Virus record (IMG/VR): IMGVR_UViG_3300021424_000009
Location: 1 to 64,000 of that record
DNA: 64,000 nt
Strand: one strand, 5' to 3'
Source: a virus
The position numbers were made by a program, and so were the translations under genes. The notes below the pieces were generated by a model. The model saw only the letters and a list, made by a program, of their open reading frames with translations. It was not told the origin of the DNA and ran no database searches. Shown here piece by piece: positions 38,222-49,821 of this stretch; the first letter of the stretch is position 1, and every line of letters starts with the position of its first letter.

Positions 38222-38671
38222 ATGATTTTTGGCGCAGATACACAAAATAAAAACTTAAAAGATGCCGCATCTAAAAGAATAGATACTTCTCATAGAACGC
38301 AGACATCAAACAAATATGCGGCAGCCATATCTTCAAGCAAAAATACCTCTGTTGGATCTGATGAATCAGGCCCTCAAAGCGTAGGGCATTCAAAATCTCC
38401 AAATACTTCAGATTCAATTAAGGGGTCTTTTGAGGGCTATATAGGGGGGTCATCTACCCATATACAGATGAATGATTCTGGTTATTTGAATGCCAATATG
38501 CAAACAGCTAGAAATAATAAGTCTGATCTACAGCCTGATTTTTCTTTTCAAGAAACGCAGTTTACAAAATCTAATAATTATAGTATAATGAATAACATGA
38601 GTAAATCTTATCAAAAAGATTCCTCAGCTCAACGCGTAACAGAAATCAACAAAAGAAACAATATGATATAA
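38222..38671 (+). CDS. Low-complexity hypothetical protein, 149 aa
   Basis: Rich in Ser, Asn, Thr, Lys and Gln with almost no hydrophobic core (SSSKNTSVGSDESGPQSVGH; KSDLQPDFSFQETQF). Probably disordered. The ATG lies 11 bases after the giant gene stop, and its own stop lies two bases before the next ATG. It could be a flexible linker or scaffold in baseplate assembly; I do not recognise a family. No CGG codon is in phase. Confidence 0.5.
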   Translation: MIFGADTQNKNLKDAASKRIDTSHRTQTSNKYAAAISSSKNTSVGSDESGPQSVGHSKSPNTSDSIKGSFEGYIGGSSTHIQMNDSGYLNANMQTARNNKSDLQPDFSFQETQFTKSNNYSIMNNMSKSYQKDSSAQRVTEINKRNNMI

Positions 38672-38673
38672 AC

Positions 38674-41600
38674 ATGTCTAGCTCAATCAGTACAGTTACC
38701 ATAGGCTACCTAAATACTCTGTCAAATACATCCCAAAACGGTGTAAAGTTAACACAAGCTATTCAAAAAGCTATATACGGTCCATTTCCAATTAATGCAA
38801 TATCATCTACCGGTAAACCAAGTGAAGAATTCCTAAAATTTTTAAATACAGGGCAGTTTTCAACTAGAATGGGCAAAAAGGGAGATGAAAGAAAAGAACT
38901 GAATTTTGAGCTCCCTTCTAATACCAAAAAAATCTTTATTTATGATGAACAAGATTTATTACTAAAAGGCCTGCTAAACGCGTGTATAAATCTTTTTGTT
39001 CAAAATACAAATAGTACAAAGTACGACCTAACAATAGATGAATATGTTCAACTGTATTACAAGAGGGGTAATGATCTTCCACTAACCACTTCGCAAGAAA
39101 GTATAAGAAAACATTTTTATGATAATTATTTCTATAATTTAGATGTATATCAAAATTATTGGAGAGAAAATGACAACGGAACATTTAGCAAAAAATTTAA
39201 AGATGGCGCCAATCCTTCAGTAATTGCAAGAACAATTTTAAGCGGAATAAGAGTTAGAATAGACGCCTGGGTAAATGTAATAGAAGCAAATGTTAGTGCC
39301 GAAAACCAAGAAGCAGAGTTGATAAAACGAGAAAAGACCTCTCTTTCGGAAGTTAATGAGTTTACGGAAGCAACAATAAATCCAGAATCTCATGATCGGA
39401 TTTTTGGCTTTTATGGCAAAAATACAGTTTTCTGACCCAAATGTATCTTCGAGCATACAAGCAGAAAATGCGTACAGCAGGTTTTTGAACAGGGCGTTTA
39501 ACCAAGCTGTACCTGAATTAGATTCTCCGCAAAGAAGATCTTTTACAAATGTATTTAGAAACTCAAACTTGGAGATGGCCGCTAAGCTAACTGAAAAAAG
39601 CTTTGCAGCTTTGATGGTCAAGGTTGAGGAAAGTGGTCTTTTGGCTTTAGCTAGACACGCTTCTACAATATCTGAATTTGCAAAACACAGGCTATCTTCT
39701 GTAGAGCGAGCAAAAAGATCCGCGCTTGATTCAATAAAACCAGAAAGAGATCTTGAATGGTTAGATGAGTTAAATAAGGTAATTCAAAAATTGTCATTAA
39801 ATCCTGTGACCCTTGCAACCATTAATGTATATTTTCCTAGTCTTGTAAGTTTCTTTTTTGATTCAATAGCAGCGGCTTCGGACTACTCCAACAATGGACT
39901 TGGGGGTGGAGAAGAGGATACATTGAATAGTTTACAAGATTTTATGGATTCATTAGAAAAAGCTTTTGGAAGAACGGTAGATTTTGATGGTAAAGATATA
40001 AAAGACAGACTTTTCCAACTCGCCGCAAGATATGAAAATACGGCGAAGAAAATGAAAAAAGTCTTAGATTCATCTCCATATAGGCCGAATATACAACCAA
40101 AATCTCCTGATATTTTTCATCTGCGAATAGGGGCTTGTAATTTTTACGTTCCGCCATTGAGCATAGATGTAAATACATTCTTTAAGGGTGGCAGCATGAC
40201 TGGAGGGGCAATAAGACAAAAATCTAGCCCCAAGTTCAATTCTGGATACAAAGAAACGTCCATAAGAATGAAATTATTTTTTCCAAATTATGAAGAAATA
40301 TGGGGAATATCAATAAATGATGCCTCTAAAATATCCTTAAATGATAACTATCAAATTGACTTTGGCATTGACGGATCAAATGAACAAAAGATAGACAAGT
40401 TTCTTTCATCCCTAAGGGGATTAATAGCGGCCTTTAAGTATTCTCCTTTTCTTCCGATTAGAAATGCTTATTTAAATAGAGTTCACGGAATAACTGCTGT
40501 TGCTTTGTCCAGTATGTCAATAACTACTATTCCGAATTTCCCATTCGCCCTAGCAGTAGATATAGAACTAATGAATTTTAATCACAAACCATTTTTACCA
40601 ATGATTAATGATTTTAATCAGGCGGTTCATTGGGGTAAATATAGGCAGTTTATGGGTAGAGCAGCCGGAGAAATGCACAACTATGTTAATAGCTCATTTT
40701 TGATGAAAAAATCTGACGACAAAAAAGAACCAGGCGTAAAAGAACCAGGCGTAAAACTCAGTGGATACAAAAAAGATACGCTAGCAGATAGATATCCGGA
40801 GACTGGATTTAGTGCGTATGAAGACGAAAAATTGACTACAAATATAATTAGTGAATGGACAGATGGAAAAAATATTTCCTTTTATATTCCCGCAGAAACT
40901 CAAACTAAAATATATTTACCGGACGCATCTAACTTTCGAAGCGAAAAAGAAAAAGCATTTAGCGAATATGGCAGAGACGCATGGAAAGGCATATTGGGTA
41001 GCCTGGGTATAACGCAGCGGTTTTCCAAATAATCCGTCTGAAGAGTACGGTATGGATCTTTCTGATGTGCGAAAGTTGGAGCAAAACAGAGTATACAATG
41101 CCTCAATTTATCAAAAAATAAAAACAGCTTTAGATATATTAACAACAGGCGTTAACGAAAAAACAGAAGCAAAAAAATCATATGCTAGAATTGTACTTAA
41201 TCTTATAAATGAAAATGGATCAAACAAATTCACTGAAGACGAAACTAAATATCTCAAAGACTACGATGCCGTAAGCATTCCCGCAGAATCTACACAGTCA
41301 TCAATGAATGAGAAAAAACTTGTGTATAAGCGGAACAAAATTGACTGGACCTGGTTCGTTAAACTTTGGGTTAGAGCAAGTAAAAAAATTTCTCAAACAA
41401 AGAGCAAGAGACGTTGTAGGCTATCTTGACAAGCAAGTTGAAATTGAAACAAAAGCTAGAGCAAATAAAATGCACATCAAAGAAGGCACCAAGCAATATA
41501 ATGATTTGAAAAAACAAATAAAAGAAGAAGTTAAAAAAGTATTCAATGTTATAAAGTATGAAGAATTTTTTAATAACTCATCAATATTAGATTTCATGGA

Positions 41601-44600
41601 AGGAATGAGGGCAAAAGAGGGTCAATTTATCTTTAGGGAATGGGAAGTACCTATGATAAAAATTGATCTAGATCCTAAGTCTGCCATAGTCACTGGAGTA
41701 AGCCTAACTCTAGGTAACAATATTGCAAAAATGCATATTCAAATGCAAGATGAACCAACCTATCAACATATAGGTGGAAGAGATACATTTATCAACATCT
41801 CCATGAGAGTTATAGGAGAAAAAGAATTAAATAAACTGAAAAGAATATTTGATCACGTTAACGCTCTAGCTAGATTAAATCATTCTTCTGGCGTTCTCGG
41901 GTTTATTGGAATTAAGAATATAATAACTGCTCTATCGGGAGTTAAATATGTTATTCCATCTAACTACTCCGTCAGCACCATACCTGGATATCCGCATGTT
42001 TATGACGTAAATATAAGTCTTTTAGACTTCGATATCTTTCAGCAAAGTAGAGAGAAGTTGTCTTCGTCACATCAAAAGCAATTAATAGAAGAATTTGGAA
42101 CGAAAAGAAATCCATTTCTAAGAATAAAACAAATGTGGGGTATTTTTAACGCGTATCCAGATTTTCCATTAAGCTTAAAAGACAAAGAAAATAATGTTGT
42201 AGGACACCTAGATCCTGATTTTTATTTTAGAAGTTTTGAAATGTTTGATAAAGAAGTTATATATAGTTTTAAAGGAAAACCAAAAGAGCTAAAAGTTCCA
42301 GGAGATAGACAAGGAATAGGTCAACAAACCCTAGACATAGTTAATCATTCTCTTTCACAAGAAATACTCAATCTGCTCAGAATGTACCAGGATAGTGTTG
42401 AGAGAAAACATTTAGGAGAAAAAGGTGTAGTAGAAAAAGTTATATCTATACTTAAGGCAAACGATATATCTTATGAAAATTTTCTAAAATTACTTTCATC
42501 TATATTAAGAAATCCAAACTTGATAGGATCTAATCCTTCTAATAATTACGTATACAATACAATAAAAAAGAATATGAAATTGATAACAGATCAAATAGAA
42601 TACACATCATCTGTTAAAGTTAGCGACGTAGATGCATCTTGGTCAAATAAGGCATCCAATCCTCAAATTCAGGTTGGTAAGTATTCTACGGCCAAAGAAG
42701 AGATAACGTCAAAGGTACAATATGCCCTAGCTGGCGGCTTTAATCTAAAAGAAGAAAAACTTGTAAGTTTCCATTTAGATGATTTAGATTTTGTTGCAAA
42801 TATGTACACAATGCCGATTATTGATCCAGACAATAAAACAAAAGTACCCGCAATGCTCAGTATTGGTTCAGAGGTTCATTTCGGTTATATAGACACGGAA
42901 AAAGATGGAAGGTTTTATCTCACGGTTGATGGGGTGAACGTTAAATCAGAGGGTAATTCCGCAGCTAAGCTAACAGGAAGAAATATATCAGATGATTTTT
43001 CCGACCCCACTAAAGCCGTTACAAAAAACGCAATTACCGGATTGCAGAGCTTGAACAATTACGGAAATCCATATACAGGAGGTATAGAAGCTCACTGGCA
43101 AAATATACTAATAGACACTCAATATAGGGATATTTCCGGAAGAATGATAAGAGCATTTCCAACGTATATGCTGTGGCTGATAGATGAAGGAGGGCACTTT
43201 GCTGGAGTAAAAGTTTTTGATAACTTTTATGGTTTGCAATCTATTATAGATTTTTCAGTTGTTAGTTCAGAGGATTTATTGGGAGATACTCTTATAATCA
43301 GACTTTCAAATCTTTACGCAAAGTTAACTACAAAAGAGTCATCGTCCTTGTATTCTGATGATTACACTAATCCAGGAGACCCAAGTATAACCGCTGGTCT
43401 ATCAAGAATAATAGATACAACCTTAAATAAAGCCAGATATGTCACGGATCATATAAGGAATGATTATGTGGTCGATATAGAGAACATAAGACTAAAACCA
43501 GGAGTTAGAGTTCATTTAAGAGGTGGATATGGTGCAAATCCAAATTCTTTGCAGACGTTGTTTAATGGAACTATAACTCAGGTTGAACAAGGCGAAATAG
43601 TGACTGTAACGGCTCAGTCAGATGCAATAGAGCTTGGTGCAATCGTAAATTCAACAAAGAAAAAAGGTGACAGCGGTAGAGTAGACGGCGGCATTAACAC
43701 TGGCCTATGGCTTTCTGAGCCCAGGGATCTTATGGTTAGGCTTTTGTCGATGGGCGCATCAAGGTTTAGGGAAAGTATAGCCCATGCGCAAAAAGGACTA
43801 ATTTTTTCTGAAAATAAATTTGGAATTAGACATTTTGGAAATATGTTATATGAGCCAATGTCAGCAGCAGAGGAAAGAAGGCATCTGGGAAGAATAACGG
43901 GAATATCAGACGCTTACAATGCCGTGGGCAATTTTAACTTTTCTGATCCGGCTCTAAGACCAGATGGCATATCATTAATGAATCAACTATGGGCAAATTT
44001 TTCATCTCAAAAAGATCTTGAAATATTTAAAAGAAATATATATCCGGGAAATGGAACTGGTATAGCTCAATTTTTAGGCGGAGATTTAGGAGATGGGTGG
44101 ACTAGTGTTTCTTCTATAACCCCAGATTCAGAACCAAATGAAAGAATAAATTATTTGTCTAGATTAAGTGATAGGTCGTGGAATGATCTTGTTTCTAGGG
44201 CGGGTCAATCCGGTTCACCCGACGCAAAAAATGTTGTGGATAGTTTGACATCCTCCGGTCAAATACCAAGTGGAGACAGCAGTTCAATGGGAGCAGCCAA
44301 GACACTTCCGCTAGCTGGAGCCGCTCTAATAGCTGCTCCTTTTAGTTTACCAGTCGCAGCCGGCGCACTCGTTGGTGCCGGTTTGCTGGGTAGTCTTAGC
44401 GGAAGAGGCGGAACAAATTTCGCAAGAATGCTGGGACTTGTATCTGCAAACAACGATGACGATATGCCAGGTTTCGACGAAGTTTCATTTAGGGCGCAAA
44501 CTTACATGAGGTCAATTTGGGATCTATTCAGGGTTTGCGCAAGGCTACTGCCAAACTATATAGTTGCGGTTAGACCATTTGAAGATAGATCAACTATATT

Positions 44601-47600
44601 TTACGGTAAACCGCATTGGCTTTATACTTCCGGAGTTGTTCCGATAACAACCGGAATCTTAACTGAAGAAAAATTAGCCGAATTAGGTTATTCAAACGGA
44701 ATAAAAATGAATGACAAAGAAGACGAATCTCTTCAACAAATCATAGACAAGCTTGCAAGGCAAATAAGTCCTTACGCTGATCAAGAAGCGTTTCTTAGAG
44801 ACAGCGAACCTAATCAATTTTTGGCTCAATATGGAGTTAATCAACAAGATAATTCAGATATTTTTCAACCAGCTGGTGTTTTAAGTAATAAAATAATAAA
44901 TTTTGATTCTGAGAAATCTCAAAAAGTTATGAAACTGGACAAAAAAACAAATAAAGAAGTAGTTGTGGCAAGGCTTCCTCAAAAGAAGGGATTTGTAACC
45001 CTTGGTTTTCATTTGCCGATAAGAAAAAAAGAGGAGCACAAGCAAATATCTCAACTCCCAAAAAGATTTAGATTTCCATTCTTTTCCTATAAGTTAAATT
45101 CAGCTCAAAAATTAAATAATTTTTCATTTCAATTCAACGAAATTACATATGATCTTCCATTTGGGTCTTCTCTAAAGAACGAATTTACTACTGGTATTAT
45201 TGGTGACGGAATAGGATATCTGTTGCAAGTTGATACATCCGAAGGACAGGATAGAGCAGAAACATTTATTAAAGGAATAAGCTCTGTCTATGGCGAAGAA
45301 TTTGTTAATGTTTTTATATCAGATGTTAATTTCTTCACTAAGAATGAACTTTCCGGTTTAGTAGCTTCCAAACCATTAGAGAATGCATACAATTTTTCAA
45401 GTTTTGAAGATTTAAATAACGAAAATTCAACCATTCAAATGCCGCTTCCCGAACCAGGCAGGGGCGAGATAAATTTTAAAGATGAATGGGGTGAGCCAGA
45501 AACCGCAATGGATGAACAGTTCTATATTGCTATGAGATGGCCGTATTTGCCAAAGAATTCCGCAGATCAAGACAAGCTCATAAGTAAATATTTTCCTGGT
45601 ACCACAAAAAGCGAATTAGTTGGTGAAGCAAAAGACTATAAACAAGCTCATGTAATGGTATATAATTCCAGAACAAACATAGCTGTAATTTGTAAGCCAG
45701 CGTACTTTTTGTGGGGCGAAAAAAGAACTAAATTTGTTTCTTACAGTAACAACATAGACGTATCCGACCAAGATGGTTTTATAGAGAACGCCTTAGATTT
45801 TGCGGGGGAGACTCTCTTTAGCGCATTTGGCTATAAAGCCGATAATCCAAGTACGACCGTTGATATAGGTCAAGCAGATATTGCTGCAGTTGTTTCTCCA
45901 GACGCCGCGTATTATTTAGGTATTTTGAGTAGTGACGTTAATATTTTGCGCACTACCGAATACTCGGCTGCAACAAGTACTTTTAGAAAAGAATTTAGTC
46001 CTGGATATAACGACATGCCAATTCCTCATTACTGTAGTTTTGCCTTTGTTCCCAATACAGTTCCCCTGGGAGTAGCTGCCACTTCTTTTAGTCCAATTAA
46101 AAGATTCAAAGCAAAAAACGGTCAGGGTGAAGAAGTAAACGATTTTCTACTGGGTTTTGGAAATTTTGAGGGAGAAGAATTAATTGCTACGGTATCAGCG
46201 CCAAATCCGCTTCTTTTATATCCCGGTACAACCAAAAATAATTTGGACGAATATACTACTACGGCGATATCAAGCAGCATAAATTACCCAGGCCGGAGGT
46301 AACTACGGCTCATATTACAGAAGGGCATTGAATCCATCTGAATCTGATAAAAAAGATGGAGACGGAAATATGTTGGATCCAGTCTCAAAAGAAACTGGAC
46401 TAAAGCTCTTAGATGAAGCTGGAGCACAAACAGGAAATAATACATATGGAGTAAACACAGCTGAATTTATTCCGGTATATTCAATAGCTGATCCTATTTC
46501 AATAGACGCAAGAAAATATTACGAAGAATCTTATTCTCCAACAGTTTCGGTTATAGCGGGTAGTGGTAGGAACTTAAGTACGGCCCAGGAAATATGGAAT
46601 CAATTTAGGGTGGGATATCACACATATGAATCCGTAAAAATGATCTTTATGGAAACTTATGGATTAGACCCAGAAGACGATAGTGATTTTGAGGGGTTTT
46701 TTAAAAATATTTTTGTTGATAGTCAAGCTAGTACGCAAATATTTAAAAAATTTAGCGACACTGGAAATTCAGCAGTTGACGAGTTTCAGGCATTGTTTGG
46801 AAATGAAATTTCTGCCTCAAGCCAGCAGGCAATAGAATATGTTAGGAAGAACTTTATAGATGCGCCGATTGAAAAAGATGGATTAATATCATATTACAAT
46901 AAGCTTACCTATGACAAAATTAATAAATTCAAACAAAATTTTATAGCGACTGATAATGAAGAAATAAGAAAAGCAGCAGGCATAATAGATTCAGGGGTAT
47001 TTATAAAATCTCCCAGAGATTTGTTTTTAACTTTAGTTGGAGCATTTAGGAATAAGCTTTGGAACGATCCTTACTCAAGAGCTTGGCTTGTTCTTAAGCC
47101 ATCAAGAAAAATAGGCATAGGATTTGGAGCAATTGGCGATGAATGGGATTTTAAAGAGGTTGATAAAATATTTGCGGCGTTTATCAATCCATATTCAGAG
47201 TACGCAAAATCTAATAAAGATAAAGAGTTCAAACAATTATTGCTTAAGTATAAGGGTCAAGGTAGTGACGCGGGAAACATCTTTAGTAAAACCGCTAAAA
47301 CCATAGAAAATCGTTGGGACAATAGTATTGGAGTACTCCTTGGTGCAGTTGGTACGGCTCTAGATGGATTACTTTCGCTGATCAAAACCGGTATGTTGCA
47401 GACGGGCTATGGATTGTCTGAAGTAGCTCAGCTGTCTAAGCAGGCAAATATACTAAATAAAGCCTTAAATGATTCCATATATTACTCACTTGGTAGAAAT
47501 GGCTCTATATTGAGGGCGGTTGACAATCCATTCACTAGAGAATACGGAGAACCAGTTGTAGAAATTAGAGAACCATTTCAAAGAATGCATTACCTAAGTT

Positions 47601-49807
47601 CATTTAGCCATATTTTGAGCAATCAAATAATGGAAACAACTCAAAATGTTTCCACGGTAATTACCGCCGTATCGGACGGAAGATTCCCGGTTACCGTTGC
47701 GCTAGACAAGGGGGCTCCAGCAGATAAACAAACAGAGTCAACTGTTGAAACTGGAATATATTTTGACAATCCAATAGGAGAAGGATTTCTTGGTATATTG
47801 CATCCAATATTGCATCCGTTTGAAGCGACTAGGGGAATGATGAAAAATCTAACTGGCTCTCCAGACGAGCTGTTGGCCAGAAGAATAGGATTAGCCCACC
47901 TAAAAGAAAACATAAAAGATATCTATGGTGGAGAGCTTTTGGTAATTGGTAATCCAGACATAAGGCCGCACGATTTAGTGTATCTAGCAGACGTTTATGA
48001 AAGAATGTACGGTATGTTTGAAGTCGAACAAGTCATACATCATTTTACTTCTGAACTTGGTTTTGTAACATCGATAACTCCCAACGCATTAGTTACAGTC
48101 AACGATCCAGCAAAGTGGTTTATGACTTCCTGGATTCATTCTTGGATGAATACTCAAGCAATTAGAAATGATACAAGAATATATATTGGTTCAATTCAGG
48201 GCGGTAATACTGGAATATCTTCTGGTGGAAGAGTTTCTTTAGACGCACTTTCTGATAATCTTGAATCTCAAATGATGGGAGGAATACAGTATACCCACGG
48301 AGCTTCTGCTGTTATAAAAGATACGGTAGCCGCTATGACATATGGGGCTTTTGATGATCCATCTAGTTCTTCTTTTATGGAAGAAGTATCAAAAAAGGCA
48401 CAAATTAACGGTAATAATGGACAGCTAAAAGGAGCTACAGCTATTGCTCTGGGAGTATCTCAAGCGATTCCAATATTTGGCCATTTAATATGGAAGGGTT
48501 GGACTTGGGTCAGGGATAATCTTTTGGATCAACACGGCGCATATGTGCAATATCTAAATAAGAATGGTCAACCAATGGACGCCGGACTCTCCTATAATCA
48601 GGGAATGGTAGTAGGAAGATATCACTCAAAAGCCCTGCTTCCGGGAATACTTGGATATAGAAAAAAAGTTCCTACTTCAGAGGGAAATTTTTATTTGAGA
48701 ACTGATGATTTGTTGAAGAATTTAGGATGGAAAGAAGTTGAAATTAAAGAACTTGTAAGACACGTAAGCTACGAAAATGCCGCAATCCATAGTAGGGTTT
48801 TAGATCTTTCTGGTTTAGGCCCAGAAAAAACAGGTTTTGAGCCATTTTTTAAAGTTCTTTGTATTTTAGATACGACACAAGGTTTAGCACTTGAGCAAGA
48901 TTCTTCTAATCCCTCCCCTTCTCTATCGGTAAAGCAAGTAAAAGAAAAATCTGGAGTAATAGATGGTGACACAATACATGTTAGAGATATATTGTCATCA
49001 GCAAAATTTACAGTTCGCCTTGAGGGCATAGATACTCCAGAATTATCAGTAATATCCACAAGCGATAAAGAGGAAGCACTAGCTGACAACAACTTAATAG
49101 CTTCAGCAACTTCTCCCAGTTTAAGAAGCACATATTTTACCTACAATTCTTTGAAGAACAGAGTATTCCTTTTAAGAATAAAAGAAAAGACTGATGGAAG
49201 CATGACCGCTCAAGTTGATGACAGTTTTTACGATCCTAATAGATTCGGGTCAGGCAAAAATCAAGATAGATACACAAAAGATATCTTTAATGACAGAACT
49301 TTAGCAACGATCTTCTACAAAACTTCTGAAGAAGCATTGGAAAAAATAAAATCTTATGTACACTCTCTATTTATTCAGCATAAGTATGACTTAAATATTG
49401 TTGAATCTGAATTTTCCAAATCGCTTTCTAGTAATTCGTTCCTTTCACGAGGAGGAAATTTCAATATTATAAAAGAAAGAATTGAAAGTAAAATTAAAGT
49501 CAAAGACTATACATTCGGAATAAATGACAGCCTAATAACAGACTCTGCAAAAGCCAAGAAGCTGTATTCTATATTGGTTGAAATAAAAATCGCCGAAGAA
49601 CTACATAGAATTTCCTCTAAGTGGCCATTAGTGCTTTGGGACGAGTACTATAATGACGGAACTCCCTATACCTTGAATTGGGAGCTTGTAGTGAATAATT
49701 TGGCAAATGTTTATGTCGATAACGTAGTCAGGATTGAAGGCCCATCTGTTATTAAAGCCAAAGATACTGTTGCCGCGGGCAAAAAAGTGAACAAAAAAGG
49801 TTATTAG
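38674..49807 (+). CDS. 3709-aa baseplate hub/virion protein with nuclease-like domain; four CGG +1 recoding sites
   Basis: Product: 38674-39396, 39398-41017, 41019-41330, 41332-46293 and 46295-49807 joined at CGG. Three domains are recognisable. Around residues 1600-1650, LKPGVRVHLRGGYG and LFNGTITQVEQGEIVTVTAQ fit phage late-control-D/hub beta domains. Around 3090-3140, IRPHDLVYLADVYERMYG and FEVEQVIHHFTSELGFV match the end of another hub-type domain. Residues about 3420-3690 resemble a thermonuclease (SNase): GVIDGDTIHVRD, RLEGIDTPE and a late WELVVNNLANVYV. It may be one protein or may be processed. Order places it between tape measure and spike. Confidence 0.7.
39397..39399 (+). other. 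CGG +1 recoding site 9
   Basis: The context is GAT CGG A. The zero frame stops at 39435. The +1 frame reads GGA and continues as HD-GFLAFMAKIQF. Confidence 0.78.
41018..41020 (+). other. CGG +1 recoding site 10
   Basis: The context is CAG CGG T. The zero frame stops at 41032. The +1 frame reads GGT and continues as TQ-GFPNNPSEEYGMD. Confidence 0.8.
41331..41333 (+). other. CGG +1 recoding site 11
   Basis: The context is AAG CGG A. The zero frame stops at 41429. The +1 frame reads GGA and continues as YK-GTKLTGPGSLNF. It lies only 104 codons after site 10. Confidence 0.8.
46294..46296 (+). other. CGG +1 recoding site 12
   Basis: The context is GGC CGG A. The zero frame stops at 46302. The +1 frame reads GGA and continues as PG-GGNYGSYYRRALN. 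Confidence 0.8.
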
Positions 49808-49821
49808 CAAAGGAATAAATT

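Noticed and set aside
26511-49807. The pieces as separate genes with their own starts
   Set aside because: Downstream pieces stay open right back to the CGG, lack ribosome binding sites, and in the fibres carry conserved domain sequence before any start codon.
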